Origin: Megasphaera elsdenii
GTDB lineage: Bacteria; Bacillota; Negativicutes; Veillonellales; Megasphaeraceae
Assembly (NCBI RefSeq): GCF_020539865.1
Contig: NZ_JAJBQV010000016.1
Span: 1 to 54,454, forward strand
DNA length: 54,454 nucleotides
Direction of reading: 5' to 3'
The notes below the pieces were generated by a model that ran no database searches, had not been told where the DNA came from, and was given only the letters and a program-made list of their open reading frames with translations. Below are positions 16,967-26,830 of this stretch, one piece after another (within the stretch, counting starts at the first letter, position 1; each line of letters starts with the position of its first letter). The position numbers and the translations under genes are program-made.

Positions 16967-19543
16967 CTACTTCGCTTCTTCCCAGTTGACGCCGCTGTGG
17001 ATGTCGACGACGAGGGGCACGGACAAATCGACGATGTGTTCCATCGTATCCTTGAGGAGCCGTTCCACTTCGTCCTTTTCCTCAGCCGGGACTTCCAGAA
17101 CCAGTTCGTCGTGGACTTGGACTAGGAGCTGGCTCTTCAAGTGGCGCTTTTCCAGTTCGTCCTGAACGGCATTCATGGCCAGCTTGATGATGTCAGCCGC
17201 ACTGCCCTGGATAGGCGTATTCATGGCTGTCCGTTCGGCAAAGGACCGGCGCGTAAAGTTCTTGCTGTTGATTTCCGGCAAAGCCCGGCGGCGGCCGAAC
17301 ATGGTCACGGCCATGCCCGATTCCTTCGCCGACGCGATGAGGCCGTTCATGTATTCATGAACCGTGCTATAACGGGCAAAATAAGAGTCGATATATTCCT
17401 TAGCTTTCTGGCGGGAAATAGAAATGTTCCGGGCCAGGCCGAAGTCACTGATGCCATAGATGATGCCGAAATTGACGGCCTTGGCATGGGATCGTTCTTC
17501 CGGCGTGACTTCGTCCAAGGGGATGCCGAAGACTTCCGACGCCGTCCGGCGGTGGATGTCCTGGCCCTTCTTAAAACCGTCGATCATGGTCGGGTCCTGG
17601 GATAAATGAGCCAAGAGGCGCAACTCGATCTGTGAATAGTCACCAGAGACGATGTAGTCATAGCCTTCGCCTGGCACGAAGAGAGCGCGTATCTTGCGGC
17701 CCTGTTCGGTCCGGATAGGGATATTCTGCAGATTGGGGTCGGAACTGCTCAGGCGTCCTGTCGACGTGACCATCTGATTGAAATGGGTATAAATGCGGCC
17801 CGTTTCCGGCACGATGAGCGGTTCCAAGCCGTCGAGATAAGTCGAAATGAGCTTCTTCAAAGCCCGGAAGCGTAAAATCTTATCGATCATGGGATGCTTG
17901 TCGCGCAAGGCGTCGAGGACGGCACCATCCGTCGAATAACCGGTCTTGGTCTTCTTGATGACAGGAAGCTGTAATTTCTCGAAAAGGATGACGCCGAGCT
18001 GTTTCGGCGAATTGATATTGAACGTTTCGCCGGCGTCGTCATAAATGGCTTCTTCCAGGGCATCGGCCTGGCAGGACAATTCGCTTTTCATAGCCATGAG
18101 GCGGTCCGTATCAACCGTGAAGCCGTTCATTTCCATGACGGCCAAAGTGTGGATGAGTGGTTCTTCGATAGTGTCGTAAAGCTTCATGAGAGTGGCCTTG
18201 TCCAGCTCAGCAGCCGCTTTAGGCCATACAGCCAAGGCAAAGGCGGCATCGCAGGCCAGCTTCTGTCCGTCGTCTTCCCGGCTTTCGTCCAGGCTAACGT
18301 CGAAAGTTTCCGAAATATACGTCAAGCCGTAAGACGTCCGCGTCGGGTCGAGGAGGTATGCCGCCAAGATGATGTCCTTCAAGGGCAGGCGCCCCACTGC
18401 CACGCGGGATACGGCCTTGGTCAGGTTCTTACCGTCATCGGTGACGACGGCTGCCGCTTCAGGCAGGACGGCGAGATAAGCGTCATAATCGCTTTCCGGA
18501 ACGACGAAGGCGCCGTCATCGACGGCCATGGCCAAAACCGTCACAGCCGGAATGGGCTGACTGCCGTCATAGCAGGCGGCAACGGCGACGGCCTTCCCTT
18601 TCAGGCTTTCCGCACCCGGTGCCTCCATGACCTGGACGGCTGCTGCCGGTTCCGCTGTATCCGCCAAAGGGGAGAAGCGGTCGAAGGCAGCAAATCGTTC
18701 CAATAGATTACGGAAACCTAGGCTGCGGAAGAGCTGAGCCACATCTTCCTGACGTGGCTGAGGCTGGAACATGTCCATGGTGTAATCGAGGGACACATCG
18801 CAGCGGATAGTGGCCAAGTCCTTGGATAAGACGGCCTTGTCCTTATTATCGGCCAGTTTTTCCTGCAATTTCTTGCCCTTCACTTCGTCCAAGTGCTCGT
18901 AGACGCCGTGGACGCTGCCGAACTGGCTGATGAGCTTGAGCGCCGTCTTTTCGCCGACGCCGGGGACGCCAGGGATGTTATCGGCCGTATCGCCCATGAG
19001 GGCCTTCATATCGATGACCTGGGCCGGCGTATAGCCGTATTCGGCTTCCATGACAGCTGGCGTAACAGCCAGCATGTTGGTGATCCCTTTCTTGGTCAAA
19101 TAGACCGTCACGTCGTCTGTGACCAGCTGCAGGGCGTCGCGGTCGCCCGTGACGACGGCGACGGCATAGCCATCAGCTGCCGTGCGGCGGGCCAAGGTAC
19201 CGATGATGTCGTCCCCTTCATAGCCTTCCTGTTCGAGGACGCAAATACCCAGGCAGGCCAGGACTTCACGGATCAAGGCGAACTGGGGCCGCAAGTCATC
19301 TGGGGCCGGCTTGCGAGTAGCCTTGTAGCCGTCAAACAAGTCGTTGCGGAAGGTATGCTTGCTCTTGTCGAAGGCGACGGCGACGTACTGCGGATCCAGT
19401 TCGCCGTATAATTTCAATAACATATTCAAAAAACCATAGACGGCATTGGTCGGATGCCCTTGGGCGTCGGTCAAATGCGGAATAGCATAAAAGGCCCGAT
19501 AGAGCAGACTGCTGCCATCGATGATGACGATATTTTCTTTCAT
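16967..19543 (-). CDS. polA: DNA polymerase I
   Basis: An 858-residue repair and Okazaki-fragment polymerase. The N-terminal 5'-nuclease domain (about 1-290) has IIDGSSLLYRAFYA, EGYEGDDIIGTLA and GVPGVGEKTAL. The middle 3'-5' exonuclease-like domain (about 300-465) lacks the DxE motif and other acidic catalytic residues, so proofreading is unlikely, as in many Firmicutes Pol I proteins. The polymerase domain has motif A DYSQIELRLLAHLS, motif B RSHAKAVNFGIIYG and motif C VQVHDELVLEVP. It is coupled to mutM. Confidence 0.97.
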   Translation of the reverse strand: MKENIVIIDGSSLLYRAFYAIPHLTDAQGHPTNAVYGFLNMLLKLYGELDPQYVAVAFDKSKHTFRNDLFDGYKATRKPAPDDLRPQFALIREVLACLGICVLEQEGYEGDDIIGTLARRTAADGYAVAVVTGDRDALQLVTDDVTVYLTKKGITNMLAVTPAVMEAEYGYTPAQVIDMKALMGDTADNIPGVPGVGEKTALKLISQFGSVHGVYEHLDEVKGKKLQEKLADNKDKAVLSKDLATIRCDVSLDYTMDMFQPQPRQEDVAQLFRSLGFRNLLERFAAFDRFSPLADTAEPAAAVQVMEAPGAESLKGKAVAVAACYDGSQPIPAVTVLAMAVDDGAFVVPESDYDAYLAVLPEAAAVVTDDGKNLTKAVSRVAVGRLPLKDIILAAYLLDPTRTSYGLTYISETFDVSLDESREDDGQKLACDAAFALAVWPKAAAELDKATLMKLYDTIEEPLIHTLAVMEMNGFTVDTDRLMAMKSELSCQADALEEAIYDDAGETFNINSPKQLGVILFEKLQLPVIKKTKTGYSTDGAVLDALRDKHPMIDKILRFRALKKLISTYLDGLEPLIVPETGRIYTHFNQMVTSTGRLSSSDPNLQNIPIRTEQGRKIRALFVPGEGYDYIVSGDYSQIELRLLAHLSQDPTMIDGFKKGQDIHRRTASEVFGIPLDEVTPEERSHAKAVNFGIIYGISDFGLARNISISRQKAKEYIDSYFARYSTVHEYMNGLIASAKESGMAVTMFGRRRALPEINSKNFTRRSFAERTAMNTPIQGSAADIIKLAMNAVQDELEKRHLKSQLLVQVHDELVLEVPAEEKDEVERLLKDTMEHIVDLSVPLVVDIHSGVNWEEAK

Positions 19544-19560
19544 AGAACCTCCCTATCCCT

Positions 19561-19896
19561 TCATCGATGCAGCAGGGAGCTGACGATGCTGTAGATGCAA
19601 TAAATGACGAAGATACCTAAGAGGTAGGGCATAGCCATGATGATGAAGCCTAAGGCGCCGATGATGACGGCGACGATGCAGAAGACGATGAAGCCCAGGG
19701 CCAGTTTGACACGCCATGAAAGACCGGACGTGACGATATGGATGCCGCTGTGCTGACGGCGCGCTTCCTGTTCCTGGCGCAGCCGTTCTTCATAAAGGGA
19801 CTTCTGGTCGTGGACCGTCCCATCTTCGTCGATGGTCTGGCCGCGGAAACTGTCCCGTTCGTGATCGGAAAGAATTTTGGGATCTTCTGAATTCAT
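19561..19896 (-). CDS. Small membrane protein between smpB and polA, unknown function
   Basis: I do not recognise this 111-residue protein. The first ~60 residues are charged and hydrophilic, with a likely helix rich in Glu, Arg and Gln (ERLRQEQEARRQ). Two hydrophobic helices follow at about 64-88 and 89-107. Topology suggests a cytoplasmic N-terminal tail. A strong AGGAGG precedes the ATG. It is 17 bases from polA and 17 from smpB, so it belongs to the rnr-smpB-polA-mutM run. Confidence 0.75.
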   Translation of the reverse strand: MNSEDPKILSDHERDSFRGQTIDEDGTVHDQKSLYEERLRQEQEARRQHSGIHIVTSGLSWRVKLALGFIVFCIVAVIIGALGFIIMAMPYLLGIFVIYCIYSIVSSLLHR

Positions 19897-19913
19897 AGAC
19901 GATTCTCCTCCTG

Positions 19914-20387
19914 TTAATAGTTTCGGCTCTTCATGCGGCGTTCGATGTCGCGTTTGGCTTCTTTTTCCGCCAAGGCCTGCCGCTTGTCGTAGAGCTTCTT
20001 CCCGGTCACCAGGGCGACGGTCACTTTGACCTTCCCCTTCTTGAAATAGAGGTTGAGCGGGATGAGGGTATAGCCTTTTTCCTGGATCTTGCCCAGGAGC
20101 TTAATGATTTCATATTTATGGAGCAAGAGCTTACGCGTCCGCAAGGGATCGTGGTTGAAGCGGTTTCCCTGGTCATAAGGGCTGATGTGCATGCCCAAGA
20201 GGAAGACTTCACCATTCTCGATACGGCAGAAGCTGTCCTTCAAGTTGACCTTGCCCTGGCGTAGGGACTTGACTTCTGTCCCCGTCAAGGCAATGCCAGC
20301 TTCATACGTTTCATGGATAAAATAATCGTGACGGGCCTTACGGTTGTCCGAAATATATTTCACACCTTTTGTCGGTGACGTTGCCAA
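19914..20387 (-). CDS. smpB: SsrA-binding protein SmpB
   Basis: SmpB carries tmRNA to stalled ribosomes for trans-translation. The 157-residue protein has the family motifs [29 protein letters not shown] and the basic C-terminal tail [15 protein letters not shown]. The start is TTG at 20387, with AGGAGG 8 bases upstream. It follows rnr by 12 bases, an association common in Firmicutes. No ssrA gene is visible in this window. Confidence 0.97.
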   Translation of the reverse strand: MATSPTKGVKYISDNRKARHDYFIHETYEAGIALTGTEVKSLRQGKVNLKDSFCRIENGEVFLLGMHISPYDQGNRFNHDPLRTRKLLLHKYEIIKLLGKIQEKGYTLIPLNLYFKKGKVKVTVALVTGKKLYDKRQALAEKEAKRDIERRMKSRNY

Positions 20388-20399
20388 AACGAATTCCTC

Positions 20400-22742
20400 C
20401 TATTTCTTCTTCTTTTTGCCGCGGCTCTTCCGGCCTTTGCCCTTGCGCGCGGCTTTGCGGCTGGATTTCTTTTCTTTGCGGCCTTTCTTGTCCTTTTTGT
20501 TTTTCTTGCCCTTCTTGCCGATGGCCCCGGCGAACCAGTTGCGCTTGGTATCGGTATCCTTTTTGTCGCTGTGTTTCCGTTTATGACGCCGTTCGACACT
20601 GGCTGCCATAAGCTGTTGGACATCTTCCAGCGATTCATACCGGCCTGGGACGAAGTCAATTTCGCATTTTTCCACATTGACCTGGGCCAGGGTGACTTCC
20701 ATGGCATCGCCTAAGCGGTAGACCTTGCCACCGTGCTGGCCGCGCAGGATGTACGACGCTTCGTCGAATTCGTAGTCATCGTCGGTGAGCAATGAAATAT
20801 GGACCAGGCCTTCGATGCCGTTTTCCAGGCCTACGAAAAGACCGAAAGACGTAATGCCTGTAATGTGCGCTTCAAAAGGCTGGCCGATGAAGGGCAGCAT
20901 GTACTGACACTTCTTGAGATCATCCGTTTCCCGTTCGGCTTCGACGGCAATACGTTCACGCGAGCTGGCCTGGTCGGCAGCGATGGTATGGTACGACAGG
21001 GACTGCTGCGATTCTTTCTCCGTCAGCTTGCCCCGGCGCTGGTACTGGCGGATTAGGCGGTGGACCATGAGGTCCGGGTAACGGCGGATAGGCGACGTGA
21101 AATGAGTATAACATTCCGAAGCCAGGCCGAAATGACCGGCGTTAGTCGTCGAATAGCGGGCCTGCTGCATAGAGCGCAAGGCGATGGTCTGGACGACAGC
21201 GGCTTCATCAGTGCCCTTGGTCATTTCCAAAAGCTTCTGGAAGTCTGCCGGCTTGACCGATTCCGTATCGGGCATGAGCAGGTTGAAGCTCGACAGGACA
21301 GTGCGCATCATGTCCAGCCGTTCCGGTTCGGGAAGTTCGTGGATACGGTAGACCGACGGGTTCTCGCTGTCCCGAAGATAGCAGGCGACGGTTTCATTGG
21401 CAATGAGCATGCTTTCTTCGACGATCTGTTCAGCAATGGTCCGTTCCCGTTTTTCCAAACGCAGCGGCACGCCTTCCGGGTCGAGGATGACTTTATATTC
21501 CGGGAAATCGAAGTCGATAGCCCCGCGGCGGAGGCGCATGTTCTTGAGGATTGTCGACAAAGCCCGCAGTTCGTGGAGCATAGGCATAAAGGGCTGCAAG
21601 TCATCGGGCACGATGCCGTCAAGGAGAGCTTTGCGAATTTCGACGTAGTTACAGCGCCGTTTGACGCGGATGACAGCCGGGCCGATGTCGGCCTTGAGGA
21701 CCTTGCCTTCTTCATCGATTTCCATGACGCAAGTCATGGAGTAACGGTCTTCGTTGGCATTGAGGCTGCAGATACCGTTCGACAAGACCGTCGGCAGCAT
21801 GGGAATGACCCGGTCGACGAGGTAGACGCTGGTGCCGCGGTTATACGCTTCCTGGTCGATGGCCGAGCCAGGGCGGACGTAGTAACTGACGTCCGCGATG
21901 TAGACACCCAAGCGGAAATGGCCATTCGGCAGGCGGACGACGTCGATGGCATCGTCCAAGTCCTTGGCATCTTCACTATCAATGGTGATGAGCTGGCGGT
22001 CGCGGTAATCGCGGCGCCCTTCTTCCAAGGTGACCGTCATATCGATGTTGGCAGCTTCCTTCTTGACGTCGTCCGGAAAGTCGAAAGGCAGGCCGTGGCG
22101 GGCCATGATGACCTTGATATCCAAGTCCTTGTCGCCGTCATAGCCGAGGACTTCCGTCACTTCCCCTTCGGCTTTGCGTCCTTCTTCAGGCCACTTGGTA
22201 ATCTTGACCAGGACGCGGGCACTGCTGCGGGCGCCGCCTGTCTTATCGAGGGGGATGTATATATCTTCGCGGATTCGTTCGTCGTCAGGCGTGACGAAGG
22301 CGCTGTGTTTTTCCAGCTGGAACGTACCGACTAGGGTCTTGTTAGCCCGTTCGACGATGGATACGATTTCCCCTTCCTGTTTATGCCGGCCATCGCCGCT
22401 GTGCAGGATGCGGACCGTGACTTTATCGTTATTCATGGCCGTATGGCGATTCTGTTCGGCAATGTATACGTCTTCCGTTAGGTCTTCACTGAGGACGAAC
22501 CCGAAAGTCGGCGTATAGCCTTTATAAATACCGGTGATTTCCTGAGGCTGTTTCGCCGAGATATACCGGTCTCCTGCGATTCTCATGAGCTTCTCACTCC
22601 TCACTAATTCTTCAAATGTGTCAAATACGTCAGCCAGACGGGCGCCTGTGATGCCGAGCTGTTCCGCACAGTCTTCGACTGTTGCGCCGCCGCTGTCTTC
22701 ATTACATATACTTATTATATCATGAGCCAGCTGTAAATCCAT
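20400..22742 (-). CDS. rnr: Ribonuclease R
   Basis: RNase R degrades structured RNA 3' to 5' and cooperates with tmRNA-SmpB in clearing defective messages. The ATG at 22742 has GGAGGGG upstream and gives 780 residues, although the frame stays open to 22796. An N-terminal winged-helix-like region is followed by cold-shock domains and an RNB domain with IDSEDAKDLDDAIDV near residue 250. An S1 domain lies at about 615-700. The last ~55 residues are an unusually Lys/Arg-rich tail. The gene begins just after the secG terminator. Confidence 0.96.
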   Translation of the reverse strand: MDLQLAHDIISICNEDSGGATVEDCAEQLGITGARLADVFDTFEELVRSEKLMRIAGDRYISAKQPQEITGIYKGYTPTFGFVLSEDLTEDVYIAEQNRHTAMNNDKVTVRILHSGDGRHKQEGEIVSIVERANKTLVGTFQLEKHSAFVTPDDERIREDIYIPLDKTGGARSSARVLVKITKWPEEGRKAEGEVTEVLGYDGDKDLDIKVIMARHGLPFDFPDDVKKEAANIDMTVTLEEGRRDYRDRQLITIDSEDAKDLDDAIDVVRLPNGHFRLGVYIADVSYYVRPGSAIDQEAYNRGTSVYLVDRVIPMLPTVLSNGICSLNANEDRYSMTCVMEIDEEGKVLKADIGPAVIRVKRRCNYVEIRKALLDGIVPDDLQPFMPMLHELRALSTILKNMRLRRGAIDFDFPEYKVILDPEGVPLRLEKRERTIAEQIVEESMLIANETVACYLRDSENPSVYRIHELPEPERLDMMRTVLSSFNLLMPDTESVKPADFQKLLEMTKGTDEAAVVQTIALRSMQQARYSTTNAGHFGLASECYTHFTSPIRRYPDLMVHRLIRQYQRRGKLTEKESQQSLSYHTIAADQASSRERIAVEAERETDDLKKCQYMLPFIGQPFEAHITGITSFGLFVGLENGIEGLVHISLLTDDDYEFDEASYILRGQHGGKVYRLGDAMEVTLAQVNVEKCEIDFVPGRYESLEDVQQLMAASVERRHKRKHSDKKDTDTKRNWFAGAIGKKGKKNKKDKKGRKEKKSSRKAARKGKGRKSRGKKKKK

Positions 22743-22777
22743 AGTTCCCCTCCTCAAATCGCCGTTTCCGAAAGAGT

Positions 22778-22810
22778 AAAAAAGGAGCCGCCGCATATGC
22801 GACAGCCCCT
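22778..22810 (-). terminator. Terminator after secG
   Basis: On the minus strand GGGGCTGTCGCAT pairs with ATGCGGCGGCTCC (two mismatches), followed by six T. It separates secG from rnr. Confidence 0.8.
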
Positions 22811-22819
22811 AAGAATTCA

Positions 22820-23056
22820 TTAAAAAGTATGCATCAGTCTGCCTAACAGCAATGTACAAATGGCAAATGCTATCGACAAGACGATAGTCAGTTTGGAAAG
22901 CAGGGCATCCATACCGCGGGCCCGGCTCCCGAACAAGTCTTCCGCACCGCCGCCGAAACCGGCGCCCATGCCCTGGGTCTTGCTCTTCTGTGCCACGACG
23001 ACACCGATGATGAGCAGTGCCAAAATGACAACGATGATTTCTAATGCTATGATCAC
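22820..23056 (-). CDS. secG: Preprotein translocase subunit SecG
   Basis: SecG is the small accessory subunit of the SecYEG channel. With the GTG at 23056 it has 78 residues, the normal size, and GAGGAGG lies 6 bases upstream; a GTG at 23071 overlaps that site and is less likely. Two membrane helices (about 3-21 and 54-75) flank a Gly-rich loop with GFGGGAEDLFGSR, as expected. It follows sigH. Confidence 0.93.
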   Translation of the reverse strand: MIIALEIIVVILALLIIGVVVAQKSKTQGMGAGFGGGAEDLFGSRARGMDALLSKLTIVLSIAFAICTLLLGRLMHTF

Positions 23057-23100
23057 GTTAATCCTCCTCACACAATGACGCTAACAGTACTATTGTACAC

Positions 23101-23808
23101 TCATTTAGCGTTTCTATCAATAGGTTCTTTGGCTTTCTCATCGGGTTCCGCTTCTTTTTCGGCATTGCGCGTTTCCAGATAATGTTCCAGCTTGCGTTTG
23201 ACCCGTTGCAGGGCATTATCGATGGACTTGACGTGCCGGTGCAGCTGGCAGGACATCTCATTGTAGGATTTGCCGTCGAGATAGGCTGTCAGGACCTGCC
23301 ATTCCAAATCGCTGAGGATCTCATTCATCTTCAGTTCAATATCGTTGAATTCTTCGCGGCTGATGACCAGCTCTTCGGGATCGCTGACGCGGATGCCGGA
23401 CAAGATGTCCTGCAAGGTCCGGTCCGATTCGTCTTCATAAACGGGTTTGTTGAGGGACACATACGAATTAAGAGGTATGTGTTTCTGCCGCGTCGCCGTC
23501 TTGATGGCCGTAATGATCTGTCGGGTAATGCATAATTCGGCAAAAGCCCGGAACGACGACAGCTTGTCGCCGCGGAAATCCCGCGTCGCCTTGTAGAGGC
23601 CGATCATGCCTTCCTGGATGATGTCATCCCGGTCGGCACCGACCAAAAAGTAGGCGCGGGCTTTGGATTTGACGAAGTTGCGATACTTGTTGACGATATA
23701 ATCGGCCGCTTTGCCATCGTGTTCTTTCTGGGCAATGCGTACGATTTCTTCATCAGTCACGCCTGCAAAGCGGTCATGGTTTTCTTCTGCATTGGACGCT
23801 GCCTGCAT
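23101..23808 (-). CDS. sigH: RNA polymerase sigma factor SigH (Spo0H type)
   Basis: A 235-residue sigma-70 family factor. Region 2 shows YFLVGADRDDIIQEGMIGLY and FAELCITRQIITAIKTATRQ, which match Bacillus SigH closely. Region 4 has a helix-turn-helix around YNEMSCQLHRHVKSIDNALQ. The C-terminal ~25 residues are a charged tail. In sporulating Firmicutes it drives early sporulation and competence genes; in Negativicutes its regulon is less clear. It lies downstream of rlmB as in the standard block, with yacP missing between. Confidence 0.95.
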   Translation of the reverse strand: MQAASNAEENHDRFAGVTDEEIVRIAQKEHDGKAADYIVNKYRNFVKSKARAYFLVGADRDDIIQEGMIGLYKATRDFRGDKLSSFRAFAELCITRQIITAIKTATRQKHIPLNSYVSLNKPVYEDESDRTLQDILSGIRVSDPEELVISREEFNDIELKMNEILSDLEWQVLTAYLDGKSYNEMSCQLHRHVKSIDNALQRVKRKLEHYLETRNAEKEAEPDEKAKEPIDRNAK

Positions 23809-23831
23809 AATCGTTACCTCGCTTATTTAAT

Positions 23832-24578
23832 TTATTCGCCTGCCTGCCGCTGCCGCACGACTTCATACATGAGCAGGGCCGCTGCGACGGAGGCGTTGAG
23901 GGAATTGACGTGGCCGAACATGGGAATCTGGACCAGGACGTCACACGTTTTCTTGACCAAGTGCGAAATGCCCCGCCCTTCACTGCCGATGACCAGGACG
24001 ACCGGGTCCGTCAGGGAGCTGTGGAAATAATCCGTCTCGCCGTCCATGTCGGCACCGATGACCCAGAAACCGCGCTTTTTGAGCTGCTTCAAGGTCTGGG
24101 TGATGTTGCCGATCTGTACGAGGGGCATGTATTCGACGGCGCCAGCTGACGTCTTGCCAACAGTCTCGTTGATAGGCGCCGTCCGCCGTTTGGGCAGGAG
24201 GACCGCATCGACGCCGGCACATTCAGCCGTGCGGATGATAGCCCCCATGTTGTGGACGTCTTCGATGCCGTCGAGGAGCACCAGGAACGGCACCTTCCCC
24301 TTTTCATCGGCAGCGATAAGGACATCGGTCAAATCGGCGTATTCCACGGGCTTAGCAAAGGCGATGACGCCTTGATGACGGTTGCCCGGTGCCAAGTGGT
24401 TGAGGACCTTCAAGGGTACGTCTTCGACAAGGATTTCCTTCCGGTCTGCCAAGTCGCGGATGCGCTGCAGCGGCTGCGACTCGTTGCCAGCAGCGACGTA
24501 TAGCTTGGTGATGGACCGGCCGGCCTTCAAGGCTTCGGTGACGCTGTTGCGGCCGATGATGATATTTGCCTCACTCAT
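23832..24578 (-). CDS. rlmB: 23S rRNA (guanosine-2'-O-)-methyltransferase RlmB
   Basis: A 248-residue SPOUT-family methyltransferase acting on G2251 of 23S rRNA in the P-loop. The N-terminal substrate-binding part has IIIGRNSVTEALKAG. The catalytic part has LLDGIEDVHNMGAIIRTAE, VLVIGSEGRGIS near residue 195, and the knot segment VNSLNASVAAALLMYE. The ATG overlaps the mrnC stop (ATGA at 24578-24575). The order mrnC-rlmB-sigH is conserved. Confidence 0.95.
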   Translation of the reverse strand: MSEANIIIGRNSVTEALKAGRSITKLYVAAGNESQPLQRIRDLADRKEILVEDVPLKVLNHLAPGNRHQGVIAFAKPVEYADLTDVLIAADEKGKVPFLVLLDGIEDVHNMGAIIRTAECAGVDAVLLPKRRTAPINETVGKTSAGAVEYMPLVQIGNITQTLKQLKKRGFWVIGADMDGETDYFHSSLTDPVVLVIGSEGRGISHLVKKTCDVLVQIPMFGHVNSLNASVAAALLMYEVVRQRQAGE

Positions 24579-25060
24579 TCCATTCCTCCATGTTTTTCGT
24601 TACAATAAGCTTTCGTTTCTTCATAGACCTGGGCCATAACGGCGTCCAGACGCTCTCTCCGGCCAGCCATGACCAGGTAGCCCACCAAGGCTTCCAAGGC
24701 CGTGCTGTCGTGGTACTCGGCGACGGTCGCGCTCTTCGGCGCCAGGGTATAGGCATTGCGGGCCCGCTGACAGATAGCTTTTTCGTCGTCCGTCAGGCCG
24801 TCGTGGATACGGCGGTAGACATAAGCCTGGGCCTTGGCGGATACAAATTCCGCTGCCAGCGTATGCAGGACCTGGACATGGGGAATGCCCGTTTCTACCA
24901 AACGCCTGCGCAAGGTCAGGGCGTAGTAGGCATCGCCGACGAAAGCCAAGTTGATTGAATCGAGATGGGCCGCATCCTGGTCGGGCACGTCCAGTCTTTT
25001 ACCGTTGGCAAAGGCCTGGTAGGCCCGTTTCTTCAGTGCTTGCAATTGTTTGAATTTCAC
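24575..25060 (-). CDS. mrnC: Mini-ribonuclease 3
   Basis: A 161-residue RNase III catalytic domain without a dsRNA-binding domain, used for 23S rRNA maturation in Firmicutes. The signature SINLAFVGDAYYALTLRRR is present near residue 35, and a second helix has LEALVGYLVMAGRRERL. The GTG start at 25060 overlaps the cysS stop (GTGA), with GGAAA upstream. It lies in the cysS-mrnC-rlmB order. Confidence 0.94.
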   Translation of the reverse strand: MKFKQLQALKKRAYQAFANGKRLDVPDQDAAHLDSINLAFVGDAYYALTLRRRLVETGIPHVQVLHTLAAEFVSAKAQAYVYRRIHDGLTDDEKAICQRARNAYTLAPKSATVAEYHDSTALEALVGYLVMAGRRERLDAVMAQVYEETKAYCNEKHGGME

Positions 25061-26502
25061 TTTTTCCAGCGTGCTCCCTGCGGCGAATCTTCAATAGTGA
25101 TGCCAAGGGCAGCCAGTTTATCGCGGATAGCGTCGGCCAGGGCGTACTGTTTCTGGGCACGGCATTCTTGACGGATGTCGAGGATGGCCTGCATGAGGTC
25201 GTCGTAATCCTTGCTGCTGGCATCTTCCTTCTTGCCCGTCCAACGGTCTTCGAGAATACCTAGGATGTCCGTGAAGGTCTTGAAAACGCGTTTGACTTCT
25301 GACAGGGCTGCCGAATCGACGGGGACGCCGTTATTGACGACGGCATTCTTGAAGATGTTGACGTTCTTAGCCAGGTCGAACATAGCTGCGCTGGCCAGGG
25401 CCGTATTGAAATCGTCGCACATGGCGTTTTCAAAGGCTTCTTCGTCTTTGTGAGCCGTTTCCAGGAGCTGCTGGGCTTCCGGCGACTTAGCACCGGCCGG
25501 CATAGCCAAGAGTTCCAGGACGTTGTCAATGGCCGTGCCCAGGCGTTCGAGGCTGCGCGTCATTTCTTCCAGCCGTTCGTCGCTGAAGTCTAAAGGACTG
25601 CGGTAGTGGTTGGAAATGAGGAAGAAGCGCAAGGCATCGGGGCTGTAGTGTTCCAGAACGTCCTTGACCAGGAAGAAATTGTTCAGGGACTTGCTCATCT
25701 TTTCCGAATTGATAGTGATGAAGCCGTTGTGGAGCCAGTATTTGACCATGGGCTTCTTGCCGGTGAACGCTTCGGACTGAGCGATTTCGTTTTCATGGTG
25801 CGGGAAGATGAGGTCGCTGCCACCGCCGTGGAAGTCGAAAGTATCGCCGAGGTACTTATTGCTCATAGCCGAGCATTCGATGTGCCAGCCCGGACGGCCT
25901 TTACCCCAAGGGCTATCCCACGACGGTTCGCCAGGTTTAGCCCCTTTCCAGAGAGCGAAGTCCATGGGATTGTGTTTGCGGTCGTCGACTTCGATGCGGG
26001 CGCCGGCCATCATGTCGTCGAGGCTGCGGCCGCTCAATTCGCCATAGTCGGCGAACTTTTCGACGCTGTAATAGACGTCGTGGTCGATGACGTAGGCATA
26101 GCCCTTGTCGATAAGAGTCTGAACCATGTGGATGATTTCATCCATGTGTTCCGAAACGCGGGGATACTTATCAGCCCGGCGGATGTGGAGCTTGTCCATG
26201 ACGTCGAAGTACGACGCAATATAGCGGTTGGAAATAGTATCCCACGTGACGCCTTCGCCGTTGGCAGCGTTGATGATCTTGTCGTCGACGTCGGTGAAGT
26301 TCTGAATGTGCGTGACTTCATAGCCCAAGTGTTCCAGATAACGCTTGATGACGTCCCATGTGACGAAGGGACGGGCATTGCCCATGTGGGAATGGTTATA
26401 CGGTGTAATGCCGCAGACATACATCTTGACCTGGCCCGGCGTAACAGGCACGAAGGTTTCTTTCTTGCGAGTTAATGTATTATATACTTTCAGTTCTCTC
26501 AT
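25057..26502 (-). CDS. cysS: Cysteinyl-tRNA synthetase
   Basis: A class I synthetase charging tRNA-Cys. The ATG at 26502 has GGGAGG 7 bases upstream and gives 481 residues. Zinc and active-site motifs are present: [20 protein letters not shown] near residue 28 (HIGH equivalent) and KMSKSLNNF near residue 268. Its leader is a T-box, so expression should rise when tRNA-Cys is uncharged. cysE, often next to cysS, is absent. Confidence 0.97.
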   Translation of the reverse strand: MRELKVYNTLTRKKETFVPVTPGQVKMYVCGITPYNHSHMGNARPFVTWDVIKRYLEHLGYEVTHIQNFTDVDDKIINAANGEGVTWDTISNRYIASYFDVMDKLHIRRADKYPRVSEHMDEIIHMVQTLIDKGYAYVIDHDVYYSVEKFADYGELSGRSLDDMMAGARIEVDDRKHNPMDFALWKGAKPGEPSWDSPWGKGRPGWHIECSAMSNKYLGDTFDFHGGGSDLIFPHHENEIAQSEAFTGKKPMVKYWLHNGFITINSEKMSKSLNNFFLVKDVLEHYSPDALRFFLISNHYRSPLDFSDERLEEMTRSLERLGTAIDNVLELLAMPAGAKSPEAQQLLETAHKDEEAFENAMCDDFNTALASAAMFDLAKNVNIFKNAVVNNGVPVDSAALSEVKRVFKTFTDILGILEDRWTGKKEDASSKDYDDLMQAILDIRQECRAQKQYALADAIRDKLAALGITIEDSPQGARWKK

Positions 26503-26524
26503 ACGGTAACCTCCCTGAAATTTG

Positions 26525-26790
26525 AATAAAAAGGCCACCATCCCCGATGACAGAGACGGTGGCCCGTGGTTCCACTCTGTTTTTACGGCAGTGCCGTAAT
26601 CTTTGCTGCGCAGTAACGGGCGCACCCGGACCGGATTACTCCTTTCACCCGGCCTGCTCACAAAGGCAGCATTGCAGTTTTATGACCTGGAAAGGCTTTC
26701 AGCCGTGACCTTTCCTCTCTGTCGGATGCCACTGCAACTCATTTTGATCATCGCAGATTCTTATTTGATACATATTATTAATTAATATGT
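26525..26790 (-). promoter_or_regulatory. T-box leader of cysS
   Basis: The leader contains the T-box core GTGGAACCACGG (minus strand, about 26575-26564). It overlaps a terminator formed by GGCCACCGTCTC and the matching GATGGTGGCC (26564-26533), followed by a T-run. Upstream, long-range arms 26731-26738 and 26671-26678 enclose a distal stem GGAAAGG/CCTTTCC preceded by AGAGAGG, as in T-box stem I. Several TGC triplets could be the Cys specifier; I cannot choose one by eye. Confidence 0.9.
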
Positions 26791-26796
26791 ATGTAT

Positions 26797-26825
26797 ATAG
26801 TACCCAATAATCGGGCTCATGTCAA
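26797..26825 (-). promoter_or_regulatory. Promoter of cysS
   Basis: Minus strand TTGACA (26825-26820), 17 bases, TACTAT (26802-26797), just after the gltX stop codon. It gives cysS its own transcript starting near 26790. Confidence 0.8.
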
Positions 26826-26830
26826 GCCAT

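Noticed and set aside
25606..26475. Open frame on the plus strand opposite cysS
   Set aside because: Shadow of cysS; no ribosome site and no recognisable motif.
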